Shown: positions 21,752-34,669, counted from the first letter of the stretch. The stretch: 64,000 bases of DNA from Blakeslea trispora (GCA_025331445.1 JAIWNE010000121.1:37455-101454), one strand, 5' to 3'. The notes: generated from the sequence alone by a model not told the origin. Program-made: numbers and translations.

Positions 21752-23467
21752 TTAAAGGTAATCCAAAATTCCGATACCTAATAGATGCATGTAATCTGTG
21801 CCAATACTCAAGTCAAACTCGTTACTGTTGGACAGATTCATGACTTCGAATTGTCGTCTTATAGTTTTACTGTTACAACTGACGCTCATAATACAAGTTC
21901 CGATTCTCTTAACAAAAGAATTATTATCAGCTAATCTTATATAGTAGTCATAGACATTTTTCTTATTTATAAATTTTTTATTTATATGATTGATATAACT
22001 GATTTCTATGTTATTCTCCAAACAAAAGTTCTTGTCCACCGACGAGAAAAGAGCACCAGTGGCTAATAAAGACTTTGTTCTAAAGGAGTTATTTACGAGA
22101 AAAGGAAAAGTTTGGTTAGCACTTATATGCTTAAAGTCTCTTTTAATGACGTCTTTATGATTTTTAGACTTACAGTTAAGAGCTAAACGAGCTATTTCGT
22201 CATCAACATCACCATCCTCATCGTTAGCAGCATTAACTTCACCTGAGTCAACGTTGCTACGGACAGCCATGCGCGACACCTTTGGCTTCTTCGCCTCACG
22301 AAACTCATCACACTTGTGACCACGGAACCATGGTTTATTACAATATGCGCAAGGTTTCTTACTGTAAGGAGAGGAAGGTTTGCCAGACTCATAAGAATCT
22401 TTATTGGCAGAGGGCTGGACACAGCGCTTTTTAGAGCGCTCATTGTGTGCCTTATTCAACCCAGAAGAAGAGACAGGCGAGACAGAAGAACCAGTATTCC
22501 ACGAGGAAGACGAAAAGAGATCCACAACATTTGTTGCAGCAACAACAAGACCAATCATGTCTTCCAACTTGGATGGAAGTTTTGTACCATACTGGGATGA
22601 TACAGCAACAGAAGCAACACGACGTACAGGTTCCCGAAGAGCACACCAGAAACTCAACACCAAAGGTAAACCATCTGGCAGACCGGCTTGTCTACGCAAC
22701 TTCTGAAACTTAGCAGCAAAAGTGCGGGTGGATTCACCATTGGCCTATTTCATAGACCACACCTTGACCATCAGCAAAAACTTACGATAAGGTGTATCGT
22801 AGTGATCCAAGATCATGGTCTTTGCATCTTTCCAGTTCAACATCTTGTTGCGCAGTTTTTCATCGAACCACGACTTTTCTTCTTTGTTGAGAGACATAGG
22901 CAGGAGACGTTCCCAGTTATCATCCAGGTTCAGTGAATGTGCCTCCAGCACCGTTTCAAACTGAATACAGAAATCGTAGACAGAGTCAAAGATTTCTGCA
23001 TTCTTCTTGTATATCTCCAAATCGGTCTTCAACTGCAAGAAGGGCAAACTGGCAGGGACGAGAGTGCTTTTCTTGTCATCTTGCATCACCGGAGGAGCAT
23101 CCAACAAACGAAACATAGCATAAGCATCTTTAGCTTCGGTGTAGGCTTTTTCCGCTTGCTTGTAGATTTCATAAGCCCTAACAGTGTTCTCGGCATGTGG
23201 GTGGACTTGCTGGCAGGTGAGATAATGACCATACTTGATCTTAAAATCGGTCTTGAGCTTCGACAAGTTGGCCTCAGCAGTCTTGTTCAAGTTTTCACTT
23301 GCTTGAGCATCATTGATGTTAATAGTAACATCTTCTTGCATTCCCTCCATTGGTGTGGCATCTTGCATTACCTTAACCTCAAGCTCATGAGAGGGAGCAG
23401 ACAAAGGAGAAGGGGCAGAGAGGGGAGAAGAGGTGTTGGATTGGTTAATAGACATCGTACAAAACAA
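21752..23467 (-). pseudogene. Gypsy gag-protease with one in-frame stop
   Basis: One frame from the gag start (MSINQSN, just inside the 5' LTR) to 21752. Capsid-like sequence runs to 22745, where TAG interrupts it; the same frame then continues through a zinc knuckle (CAYCNKPWFRGHKC) into a retropepsin-like domain. The protease active-site triad reads ATG in LLATGALFS where the family has D-T/S-G, so the catalytic Asp appears to be Ala (one base, GAC to GCC). With matching LTRs these look like young defects, or the copy moved using proteins supplied by a relative. The stop might also be read through; I cannot tell. Confidence 0.8.
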
Positions 23468-23483
23468 AATTCAAAGTAAAAAA

Positions 23484-23926
23484 TGTGGTGTTTTAGGGTT
23501 GTAGTGATATAAACGTGTTAAAGAAGAATAGAGTGAGACAAAGAAAGTACTTTGAGAATGTTTGTAGTGTTTTATTTCTTGTTAAGATTGGAAGAAGAGT
23601 TTCATAAGTTATCACTACAACTACTATTTATACATGTCACAGTTATTTACAGCTTGTACTAAATTAGTGTACTTAGTCTATATGATTACATCACTCTCAT
23701 CATTTACTTGTCTTTATATGACTTAATTAGATGAATGATGTTATGGAGTGATTGAGTCGGATTCTGTATATTGAGAACCTTATTGACTTTACTTCAGATG
23801 CTTTATTTAGTAAGGATTTACAGGGATTGATTTCATTATGTCTGATGTTATTATCCTTATGACTTATTTGGTTTACATGTTACCTTATTGTCATTGTTGA
23901 GACTTAAATGTGCTCAGATCACCACA
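23484..23926 (-). repeat. 5' LTR of the Gypsy element
   Basis: 443 bp, same sequence as 18225-18667. On the minus strand it lies just upstream of gag; the probable gag ATG is about 30 bp inside. Confidence 0.95.
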
Positions 23927-23931
23927 TCAGC

Positions 23932-25886
23932 TCCGTTTACGTTGTCTGACTCTGATAAGGAGAATTTCGCTGTTGATGCAATCATGAATCGTATCCGCCG
24001 TCTACCTACAAGGAAGGCTCCTGGTAGCGATCACCTGAAAGCAGAAATGCTGAAGGCCGTTGCCAGTGTAGTCTCTTCAGTGCTCTCTTCTCTCTTCCAG
24101 CTTTGTTGCCAATGGGGTTATACTCCTTTGCTCTGGCGCACTGCTAGTGTGTTTCCAATACACAAGAAGAATGATCCTGCTGACCCAGCAAATTATCGAC
24201 CAATCTCGCTGACTTCTGTTATGCGTAAACTCTTTGAGTTTTCCATTTCTGGTTGTCTCGAGGACCACTCGCCTCAACTTGACGTGGCCCAAGGTGGCTT
24301 TCGTGCTCAACGTAGTCCTCTGGATCAAGCCCTCTGCTTGCATGACTTGATGCATGACTACTTTCTCTCTCACAAGCACCGTCCTGTTGTTGCGTTTCTT
24401 GACATCAAGGCTGCATACGATACCGTCGACAGACGTGTTATCTGGGATGCTCTTTCTACCTCTACGTTGCCTCGCCCGATTCTTGCTACTCTCATCAATT
24501 TATTTGATGAAGTACAGGTCTCGGTGCTGATTGCTAACCATACCTCTGCTCCCTTTGCGCCTGCTACTGGTGTCCTTCAAGGATCTGTGCTCTCACCTCT
24601 TCTGTACTCTGTGTACATCAACTCGCTGCCTTCTCTCCTTCGCTCTGTCGCTTCGGTCGATACTACTTCGGTATGTCTTCCTGGCACAAATGAGTCTCTG
24701 GCTATTAATTGTCTGCTTTTTGCAGATGATGTACCTATCTTCGGTTCGCGATCGCAAGTACAGCGTATGCTGGATCTTGCTGGTGATCACTCCTTCTCTC
24801 TCGGGTATCCGTGAAGTCCTTCCAAGTGTGCTGTTATTAACGCCACGGACGATGGCCCACGTCTGACCCTCTACAACCAACCTCTTTCACTTGTGGATGA
24901 GTTCATCTACCTTGGTGTTCCTTTCCGGTCCTCTGGTATACATAGTGCGAGCATTTTGTCTCATCGATCTGCCTCCGCTATTAAAACCATGGCTCTCCTT
25001 ACCTCTGTCGGCGTCCATCGCAATGGCGTTTCTCTCCTTCTCTGCTCTCGCCTTTGCACCTGTTTTGTGCGTCCAAAAATTGAGTATGGCCTAGCCATAT
25101 CTCGTTTTTTCTGCCCAAGAAATGGATCAGCTTGACAAACTCCAAAACAGACTTGTGAGCATGTTCGTTGGTGGATCATGGTTCCAGGTTGCTATGCACC
25201 TCACATGTATCCCCAGCATGAATCATCGCCACAATGTTCTTGTTACCAAATACGCTCTCCGATCTCAGTATCTTCCTGATGATTGTCTCCTTCTCCTTTT
25301 GCGTGATTCGCTCCGCTATCCTCGTTTGGTCAAAGGCCTACAACACAACCCTCTCTTTCTCTCTCTTCCTTCGCCCCCACCCGTCTCTGACGTTGAACTT
25401 CGTGTTCATTTCCAGGACTACTGGCAGGAAATCTTCAACAAGAAAATGGAACGCAGTGCCCGTCTTAACCGACATGTCCTTCTCCGTGCCTGCCGACCTT
25501 GTACCTTCAAGCCTGACCCCATCCTTTACCTGCCCATGTCTCGCGTTCAACGCAGCCTTTTGGTTCGTTGGCATTTAGGTCGATTCATCAACCTCCGAGA
25601 AGAGTGTCCTTGTGCTTCTGGCCAATACCTCTCTCGTGATCACCTTCTGACATGTCGTGCACTCGATCCTTCCCTCCTTGATGCTTTGCCCCGTCCTCCT
25701 CCTGGTGTGCACATCATTGATTTCGCCCTCAATTCCCTTCCTTCCAAAGCTACCTCTAATCCTCCACCATATTGGTATGCTCTTCTCCAACTGCTTCACA
25801 GCATAGATCGCTTGCGCCACCCGTTGGCCACAATCCCTTTCATCCCCGATCCTGGTGATCGTTGGTTCTGCTCTCCTTCAACATAA
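23932..25886 (+). pseudogene. LINE 1 ORF2, reverse transcriptase and C-terminal segment
   Basis: Resumes ORF2 after the Gypsy element. RT blocks are clear: RKAPGSDHLKAEML, ANYRPISLTSVMRK, FRAQRSPLDQAL, LDIKAAYDTVDR, LQGSVLSPLLY and FADD at about 24719-24730. One base is lost near 24812 after SLGY, moving the frame; another shift lies near 25130. The last part (25122-25886) holds a C-C-H-C motif (CPCASGQYLSRDHLLTC) seen in the C-terminal region of many LINEs. No RNase H domain is seen. With two shifts and two insertions the copy is dead. Confidence 0.9.
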
Positions 25887-26692
25887 ATGAAAGAATACTG
25901 CTCTGTCTTTTCACTGCGCTGCCACGGTGGTAAGTAATTATAAAAGTTCCCAGCTGTTGGTCATGCCTTTGATTGCAAGCTTTATTCGAGTAATTTTTTC
26001 TTTTCTACATCTCTTTCCTCTTGTCTTTTTTCCCTTTTTGTTCGTTTTCTGTGGGGTTTTTCTTTCTGTTTCGCCTCTATTATTTTTAGATTAGTTCATG
26101 CAATTTGGCATTATGCTCCACTGAGTAGCCCATATAATTGTTCTGTAAATAAAAAAGAAATCTTTTACCTGAGCTAGCTAGGCGGGTACTTCTGAGACGG
26201 GTGAAGTTGAATATCAAAATTTGGTTTCCTTTTGGGGTCTGAAGTCACGTGGAACTCCTTTTACTAAACTGGTCTATCAAATCATCCTGCCATATTATCT
26301 TCAATTTTTGAAAGTACACAATGAAGGGACCACAAGGACCACCGCCTACTACCCAAAATGGTTTTTCTCATATTTTCAAAGTCCTCTAGCCAAATGTCAA
26401 CTTTTACCGAATTTTCAACATGCCATCAAAATCATCAAAACAATACGAAAACGTTCCTACTTGACCCATTACTCTCACATCGCAAATTATATCGAAAGAT
26501 ATTTACAAACGAAAACAGCAAAATATTCTCATAGCAAAAGAAATAGTATAGATAACCCATATATTTTATTTGAATAAATTATCCTATCATCACTATCATC
26601 ATATCCACGGATCATATCAACGGATCATATTATCAATTATCTTTTATTTTTCTTTTATAAAAACATCTGTCGCTTGAAAGCAAGTTGGTTAC
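25887..26692. other. LINE 3' UTR and spacer
   Basis: The LINE 3' UTR occupies the first 270 bp or so (AATAAAAAAG near 26150). After it comes a 118-codon plus-strand frame, 26221-26577, that I do not recognise and that may be chance. Confidence 0.45.
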
Positions 26693-27627
26693 TGTAAGAA
26701 TATTGTATCAAATTGGTTACTCTTGGTTTAAAGAAGAAATTTGAGATATTCTGGTGACAAGAAAAGAAAAAGGAATCAAGAAATTGAAAATTGGAAAACA
26801 ACTCAAGAACTTCTGGCTTACTGCTTGATCTATATAACTGGTTGCTCCTGGAAGGACTTTGGTAGTTATTGAGATAGATGCTTAGTTGTGAAGCAATTGT
26901 TAATTTAGTTGTGTATTTTTAGTTATCTTTACTTTGATTCTCTTATACTTTCTACATCTGTACTGTTTCTTTATTATTTTACCATTGTACGAAATTTGTA
27001 AGTACTTCAAAATGCTTATGAATTGTCTTTATGTTAAACAGAAGTTATTAGGCCTCTGTGTTGCTGATAAAAGACACCTCTGAAATCACACCCGTACACA
27101 ATAAAGAACACCTTCACTTACGACTGAATAATCAACATTATACCTTGACAATTTTTGGTGCGGCTAAAGTGGAGAAAAATTAATTGCCTGGTATTTTGAA
27201 ACACATCTTACAACTTATTCAGTCCTATTACACATATACAAACATCGACAAAACGAAACTCATAAAGAACAAAATGTCTGATTCAAACGATAAAGGCAAG
27301 TCTCGTACTCAAGAACAGGTTGTCAGTACGAATGTCAATGCGAATGTCACTCCATATTTGACGAAATTCATGAGTGATCCGACAGATTTCTCTGGAGATA
27401 TCCGCAAAAATAATCCATTGACCTGGATTAAAAAGATTGAACGTATCAAGGCTTTTGGCCAATTGGATGACAAGAATATCTTACTTATTGCTGTTGATCA
27501 TTTGGTTGACCGAGCCAGCTGTTGGTTTAATATCACTCATCCTGATCCTGATAGGCTCACCTGGGAAGATTTCAAGACCACCACGGCGTATAGGAGTTTT
27601 AAAAATATTCGAGTGAGCTTTTTCTGA
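26693..27627 (+). pseudogene. Gypsy-type LTR plus gag N-terminal fragment
   Basis: A probable 5' LTR (about 26693-27151, TGTA...TTGACA) is followed by a primer-site-like TGGTGCGGCTAAAG near 27160 and a gag start at 27274. About 118 residues of capsid-like protein remain (WIKKIERIKAFGQL, ASCWFN, TWEDF), similar in plan to gag at 32209-33162. Homology stops near 27627 and no 3' LTR was found. LTR borders are tentative; the gag fragment is more secure. Confidence 0.55.
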
Positions 27628-30328
27628 TTGATTTCAATATTCAGCTTTTATAGACATGGCTGAATTGGCTTTTGAAATGATTAAAGTAATGAATTTTTTT
27701 GTTGAAATGTAATATAGAGACTTAAGGGAGGTTAGTTTTTGAATTTGAAGCTGATCTGAAGAGATGAGTTGATCTCGATTTTTTTTACATGTCAAAGGCC
27801 ATAAAATAAATAAAAAGACTAAGAAAGATAATCTGTGAGAAAGATATTTGACTGAAAAGGGAAAAACAATAGCAGTGAAAATGAAGAGATAATCAAATGG
27901 GGGGATCGATTTCAGATTTCATGCAAAAAATATGTACAAAAATGGTAAATGGGGGGATAGGCTAAGAGAGGTGAAACAATCTGTGTAAAAAAATAGAGAG
28001 TATGTATGCAAATTTATTTAAAAGGTAAAGAAGAAGTAAAAGGAAGGCAATATCTTGAGGTTAACTCGGATATTTCATAATGAAAAGGTGGCAGGCTAAA
28101 AGAGAAGAAAAAGAAGCATAAGTCGCCAGAGTTATACAGCCAAAGACTAGAGAGCCAATTTTTAATTTTTTGTGTAATCATAACAAGGTGTGGAAAGCTA
28201 AAGAAGTGTAAAAAAGTATAAAAATAAAATAACAAGGTTGAGAGAAGGTGTTTGCTATTCTTCTTTCAAATTTCTTAGATAATAGTACAAGGAAGTTACG
28301 ATCATGACTGAATGTCGATCTTGAGACCTCTCATCACCATCACTGAAGCAACATGAGCACATGGAGAAGAACCTTTTGTTGCTGTAAATGTCTTTAAGGC
28401 AAATAATATTTGGTAAAATGAATAACAGACATTCCAGCAGCTAAACAGAAAAAAGACTGCTATCATGTTTATATAAAGTGAGGTGATATAGTTTGGGCTG
28501 AATCAAATCGCATTGTATGAGGGTAAGCAGTGCTTAGAAAAGCTGAAAAAGACAGATGAAGGTGTAAGATTATAAATGACAACTTGAAGAGAAGTTTCAA
28601 TAGGAGAAAAGAAGCAAATGCTACTTTGAAGCATGTCAAAAGGAAAGAAAAAAAAGTAATAACAATCACTACTAAATCACTATTTTATCCTCAGCTAATG
28701 ACTCTCACTAAATAAGGATGGAATGTTTCATTATCACTTTTAAGAACTGCTAGTTTTAAACATTGGAAGTCAATCTTGAGGCTAGGCAAATCAATTGTGT
28801 AGACAAAAAACTTTAAATACTCTAAATTAGGTATTTGACTTGATGGTGAATCAGAATGCTTAGTTGAGAAGTCATGAAAGAGGAACAGAAGGATCAATTT
28901 TAGACTTTAAATGACTAATCCATTCACTTTCTCTATAGGAACAATTGATAATTGCACATATCCATCGTAAGAGATATCATCAACAGATTTCAATACTTAT
29001 GGTCAATGTTATTAATAAACCAAAATTTGCTTCTCGGATAGATCCATCATAATATGTCTTTATTTCCCCACTAATTAAAAAAAAGTACAACTAGCTATAA
29101 TGCAATCCACCCATATATGCTTACCTTTCAAAAAACATGATACTCTCTAAAGATCTTTTAATCATTCAAAGTGCGGCTGATATGTAGCTTGAATTGATTC
29201 CTTCACCGGAAAAGATGTTGACAATGATGGCATCTTTCTTTGAATAAAGCTGCCAACTTTTACTAATAACTTTACCTCTTAATTTCATTTTGTCATTCAT
29301 ATGATTAATCTCTAGTAAATCAGATGTAAATTTGGCTAGAAGTTGTTATTTAGAGAGTGAAAGTATTGTCTTCAATAAACTGAAGTGATAAAAGACTGTT
29401 ATCACAAGCTGAGGGTGTAATCCGTAGGTCCAGATTAATTCAATCGGAAATGATAATGTCTCCACACTATCTTCAGAGGTTTATATGTTTGTCAGGTAAT
29501 CAATTGTAGAAATGGAACAATAACTTACCATGCTTCAAAAATCCATTGGGCTTCTTCATAATACAAACATTTAACAGTGAGACTAATACATTATCTATTT
29601 TCATGAAATGTTAGATTATAAAGCCATATGTAATACCATCGAGTTGCTTACCTTTACTTTGTATTAAGCGCGGTTAAAAGAATTCTCATGTTAGTGTAAT
29701 CATCTCCATCACTAATAATTTGGAGAATAGTGCAATCATCAATTTGTTTTCAAGTGGTTTAGTGATGGCGTGTTTAAAAACTGCAATTGTCTGCTTTGTA
29801 ATGGTAAGATGAGTGACTGTATGATAAAGACTTGAGCTGCCCAAATTGATCGTGAACAAACCTAAAAGTAAGCAGCTTTCTAGACAGATAAAAGAATGGA
29901 TAGGTTAGCGATCATGTTGAATGACTGGAATAAATCACCTTAAGCTAGAAAGAAAACACCGTCGAGATTCAGGAAAAAAAAGGTGTAGTAATCAATAGAA
30001 TGAAGGAAAAAAAAGGCGAGAAAAAAAAAGAAAACAGAAGAGATAAAAAAAAAAGAGAGAGAGTAATGTCACCCCCATAAATAACATGGAACTTTAGGGG
30101 TCAATTTACTTTTAGGAATTAGCCAATCAAAGTAGCGAATTTCCATCACTATGAAAAAGGTAAATGTTGATGAATTGGCTTATTGCCTCTCTTTGCATCA
30201 TACGCTTCAACCAAGAACAAAAAAAAAAGACTTTTTGTGATATTGATGAATCCAATTATTTAATTAAAAAGAATGAGATGTAGTCAAAAAGATAATCACA
30301 CTCGAATAGTAGAAAAAAGACTCAATCC
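27628..30328. other. AT-rich stretch with no recognised gene
   Basis: 2.7 kb with many stops in every frame and homopolymer A/T and GA runs (near 30000-30060). I find no protein family, tRNA or terminal repeat. It separates two truncated Gypsy remnants in opposite orientation and may be old decayed element DNA. Confidence 0.5.
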
Positions 30329-33162
30329 TTAGATTTCAATAAAAATATCGTTTTCATGAAGCATTGATTTCATGTGCTCTGACTTGCTTTTGCATACTAA
30401 GAACTGACTAGAATAGTTGTAGTTAGTAAAAAATAAATATTCCTTTAGTTGAAAAAGTTGGCTTCTTTGGGCACATGTTAGCTTTCTCGCTGGAACGAAG
30501 AAAATGGGTGCGCAATATTTTTCATGTTGACTTGGTTGTATAATGTTGAGTTTGAGTAGATTGTCTAGTTCTTCACGCAGACTTTCTTCTTCATCAAGTG
30601 TAAGTCTATAGGGTTTTGATCTCACCGGTTCGTCTGAAGTGGTTCGTATTTCATGATATACACCTTGTACTACTCCTAAGACATTAAATTCAACAAAGCA
30701 ATCTTTATATCTTTCGATCAACTCCTTTGTTTCTTGAGTCTTTTCGTGACCATCTTCAGGGAGTACATCTTTCAAGAATTCCTTCTGAGATACTACATCT
30801 TCTTGATAGGTCGATAATTCCACTATCTGTCTGTTTCCTGTATCTATTTTTGAGGGTACATGTGTATTGTACAACTGTACTAAATATATCGGCGTACTTT
30901 CTTGTTCGTCATAATTGTTACCAAAATTGTCTTTATCTAATAAACATTAAACTTCAATGTTATCATATCCATTCTTGGTAGGTATTACAACCACTGTTCC
31001 CTTGTTTGTCAGTCGGATGTCGTGCTGTCTGATCCAAGGGCGGCCAAGTAAACATGTTTCTTTTGTCGACTGAGAATCATCAATGCAAAAGTGCTCTCTT
31101 CTTAGTTTTCCGCCTACTCTGACGTCAACATCAGTGGCTACTTTGCAGTTGATTATTCTTCCTTGACTCGCAAATCCACTCAACGGTATTGATTCTTCTA
31201 CATCGGGATTAATACCTAATCTATGAGCTAACTTGGCGCTCATGACAGATACAGCGGCTCCTGTATCCAAGACTGCTTCCACTGATTGGTTGTTAATGAC
31301 AATAAGCACTCTGCAAGGCTGTGCGAGTCGCATGTCTTCAGCTTTAAATGGATAGTCTATCTGGCTGTCTGTCTCATCGTCAGTTTCATATGTATCTGCT
31401 TCTGTACTAGTCATATCATAATCAGACTCATCATAGGACGAATCGTAATCGCTCTCTGTATCTAATTGATTTCGGCTAGCTTCCACATGATTGACTTGAT
31501 TTCTTTTATACTGTTCTTCATCTAATAGTCCATTTGTTCTGAGTGTGTTGATAATCATGGGTTCGGATGATTTCTGGTTAGTTGTAGCAGTGATTTTTCT
31601 TCTAGGCCTTCTTCTATGTAAATGAGTTAGTCCTAACTTGACATCTTAAGCAACCTTTTTGTTTTCTGCAAAATATTGAGCTATAGGAATTGTAATGTGG
31701 GTTCTGGAAAGCTTGTCCCACGTTGATTCAATTGGCACTTCTACTTCTAATCGTCTAGGCGGTTTGCGCTTAATCTTTCGTTTATTTTTATCCATATCTT
31801 TTTGGTGTAATTGTGTTGCGTTCCCAGGCATTGTTGGACTAATTAATTGTTGCTGAGGCTGGGATTGAACTATTTTATTTTGTGGATTGTATAGATTTGG
31901 ATAAGGTTGTTGTGGCATCGAACTTCCTGCGATACCTGATAATGATGGTTGTACTGCAGTACTAGAGGATCCAACATGTGGTTGTGTTCGCTTGTAGGTG
32001 ATTGGATTCTGTCCCTCTGTACTAGATTCAGCTCTTTCTTTCCTTTTTACGGTATTCACATTGATTTCGTTTGATATTTTTGGTGTATTATTGTGCTCGT
32101 GCATAACTTCTACTACATTTAAAGATGGTGATTTTTGATTTTGTTGAGTGATGTTTTGGGGATGGATATTATTGTTTTTTCTGTGGACATCAGCATCATC
32201 CCTCGATTCTACTGACGTCCGTTCTCTTTTCCCATGTCTTGATGGTTGTTAGAAGGATAAGGTTTAAGGTTAGTATTCGTCTGTGTGTGAGTATACATGT
32301 TATTTTGGCTACCACCGTTTGGTCCTGATGGACACAAACGGCTTGGGTGACCAGGCTGATTACAGTTCCAGCACATCAACGGTCTCTTTTCAGGTACTGG
32401 TGATGGGCGGTAATTCTGATTATTTCTGTTTCCATGTTGTACTAGGTTAATATTGAGTTTGTTCACAGCATTAATTAGTTCTGAGAGTGAGTCAGCCGAT
32501 ATTCTTCCATCACTTAGTTCTGATCCAGGTGGGTAATTATCTCTAGATGTGGGAATCAAGTTGTCGTGGTGAATATTGATTCGTCCAACGTCGAAGTTAA
32601 CTTTCTTTTCTACTGTGATAGGAGAGGTTGTGCTTCCTATTTTGTATTTTCGTTGCAATTTCTCTATCTCTATTGCCTTATCACTAACTTCTTCGTATGT
32701 GGTGAGTGTTGCTTTTTCTCGAGCAAGTTCATAGGCGATAGTCGGTTTGATTGAGGCTATGAAGAATGATATTTTTGAGTCATTGTTACTAAGGTTCACC
32801 GTCTTAAATAAAGGATTGAGTGTGTCTATTATCTCAGAACAATCTTGACGATCCTGTTGTTGTATTGTTTTAATCTTTTCCCATGCTTCTACTATTCTGT
32901 TCTTCATGAACTTCGTTGTAAATTTGTTTTCAAACTGCTTCCAAGTGGTGACTTCATCTTCTACGGTTCCCCACCAGGTCTGGGCTTTCGATTTCATGTT
33001 GGATCCAGCAATGGTGAGAATTACTGTGTCAGTCATCGATCCCAATGTCTTGAGTCGTTTGATTGAACTCAACCAGTCTTCAGCTCGCTTGGTGTCGTCT
33101 CCTCCTTCGAAGATCTCAACGGGAGGAAGAAATCGTAGAAAGGCTGCGTTGTTGTCGGTCAT
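30329..33162 (-). pseudogene. Truncated second Ty3/Gypsy element: gag, protease, start of RT
   Basis: Minus-strand order is gag (33162-32209, capsid plus CWNCNQPGHPSRLC zinc knuckle), a Pro/Gln-rich linker (32104-31646), a retropepsin (31558-30947) with intact VLDTGAAVS active site, and the N-terminal edge of RT (30874 to about 30480, ending PIFFVPAR). Downstream of gag the pieces share one frame but are broken by in-frame stops near 31646 and 30947; gag is in a different frame. RT, integrase and 3' LTR are absent. On the minus strand, TGGAGGTCCTGCCGAGA at about 33313-33332 looks like a tRNA primer site, which would place the 5' LTR just above it. Confidence 0.85.
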
Positions 33163-34092
33163 TTTGGATAGTATGTCTTGGTTGTTCTTTGGCTGGATGC
33201 TGAAATGTTTGATGCTACTGTTTTTTTTCTTGTGTTGTCGAATTTTAAATTTACTTGTTATTATGTTTATATATTATTTGTTGTGTTGGCAAGGCAAATA
33301 TGTATTTATTTTATGTCTCGGCAGGACCTCCAATGATACGTTTGCGGTGCCTAGTTGTGAAATAGATTGTTCCTGATTATGTGTTCAATTATGTTCAATA
33401 GCCGAGACTGGTATTTCTACGTAATTGAATTGCTGATTATAAGTGTAGTTAAACTGGACAATGGTTCTGTTATATCTGTATTCAATTTCTGTTCTTCTTT
33501 TATCAATTCTTCTTTCAAGATCAATTCAATTCAGTTTTCAAATGTCAATGTTAGTTTATGTAAAAATATAATAAGCGATAAAAAGGATAAAAATATAATA
33601 GAAATAAAATAAGATAAAATATATAGTAATTCCTCTGACTTAGGTGCACCCCACTTGACTATTACAAGCTCAGAAAGCAAGTTCGAGTCGGCACAGTCCG
33701 AGGAGTCCGGCAAAAAGTAGTGACGTAATTTCTACATTTATCACACAACGTCTCAAAAGTGATACGTTTACGGTGCTTTTCTGTGAAATGTAATTTCTTG
33801 AGTGAAAGGTTGATCTTTTGTGAATTTAACTGAAATCTCTTTTCTGTAAATTCTGGTTTTTTCGAATCAATGATAACTTTTACTGTTGTTCTTCCAATGT
33901 TGTTGTCAGTTATCTTTTCAAACCCTTTTTCTCTCACTAACAATTGATATAAAACCAGACAAGTAACTGTCAAAATTAATTACTCAAGATAAAGATGCTT
34001 TTATTATTTACTTCTAACTGTCAAAATATATTCTAATTTCTAAGAGCATTATGTGATAGTCCGGCAGTGCGGCTACTGTTCGGCAATTGTCC
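33163..34092. other. Probable 5' LTR region of the second Gypsy element and target DNA of CACTA A
   Basis: Non-coding. A candidate LTR runs from about 33333 to about 33960 on the minus strand, but no second LTR exists to confirm it. Two similar stretches around GATACGTTTRCGGTGC (33335 and 33757) are unexplained. The last 40 bp repeat TCCGGCA-like words before the GGC insertion site at 34093. Confidence 0.4.
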
Positions 34093-34140
34093 GGCCACTA
34101 CACATAAAGGGTCGTCGCACGCACGCCAATTTCTGCGGTT

Positions 34141-34172
34141 AACTTGCCTGTTACGCACGTTCCAGGCAAGTT
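34141..34172. repeat. Perfect hairpin near the left end of element A
   Basis: AACTTGCCTG and its exact reverse complement CAGGCAAGTT are separated by 12 bp. It lies 45 bp inside the CACTA terminus. Confidence 0.9.
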
Positions 34173-34190
34173 ATCCGCACGGCGCACGCC

Positions 34191-34286
34191 GTCATGTGTT
34201 TTCGCATTGGGACGACAAAGCGGAACACTGTCATGTGTCAACGCATTGGAAGACAGGGCGGAGCAACGTCTTGTGTTTTCGCATTA
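34191..34286. repeat. 39-bp tandem subterminal repeat in element A
   Basis: Three units starting at 34191, 34230 and 34268, each beginning GTCATGTGT or GTCTTGTGT followed by TTTCGCATTGG-like sequence. Their position at the element end suggests protein-binding repeats, by analogy with TnpA sites in En/Spm. Confidence 0.85.
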
Positions 34287-34669
34287 GAATTTGAGTGAAC
34301 CTCTTTGTCTTTCGCTTCTATTAAAGAGACCTGATTGGATTGTTTACTCATGACATCCTCATTCAATTGGCTTCTTTGACGAAATATACAATCACTAATT
34401 CGTTTTAATTGGCTTCATACTCGGTATCTTTATTGAATGTATGCTTTTAATTGGACAAAATGGGCTTCTTTACGTCAATACACTTCTTTATGATTGGGTT
34501 ATATAAATCAAATATAGAGGATTATAGGTCTAAAAATAGTGCTTTTTATTATAAAAAAAATGGTATATATTGGCTGAAAATAATAGCTTATACAGGGGGG
34601 AAATATTAGGGGTTCTATAGGAATCCAGGTAGAATGACCAGGCACAAATCCAGCCCAAATGTTAGGCAA

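Larger units (their letters stand above)
18225..23926 (-). mobile_element. Chromodomain Ty3/Gypsy LTR retrotransposon, recent insertion
   Basis: 5,702 bp flanked by TCAGC duplications (18220-18224 and 23927-23931) inside LINE 1. Two 443-bp LTRs look identical and begin TGTGGTG, end CACCACA. Gag, protease, RT, RNase H, integrase and chromodomain follow in that order on the minus strand. The LTR identity implies very recent insertion. No tRNA-type TGG primer site follows the 5' LTR (the minus strand reads TTTTTTACTTTGAATTTTG there), which leaves self-priming, as in some chromoviruses, possible. A purine-rich GGGTGGGGATAA precedes the 3' LTR. Confidence 0.95.
13190..26160 (+). mobile_element. 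LINE 1, APE-type non-LTR retrotransposon with two nested insertions
   Basis: A two-ORF LINE: ORF1 (13275-14209), then ORF2 with AP-like endonuclease (14209-14987), reverse transcriptase (17607-18224 joined to 23932-24814) and a C-terminal zinc motif (25122-25886). It is interrupted by an unclassified element (14988-17603) and a Gypsy element (18225-23926). Removing each insertion plus one copy of its target duplication restores the reading frame across the junction. The 3' UTR runs to about 26160. Outer ends are approximate. Its paralogue begins near 60000. Confidence 0.85.

Noticed and set aside
26221..26577. 118-codon plus-strand ORF after LINE 1
   Set aside because: No recognisable domain, no splice or promoter context; kept only as a note.
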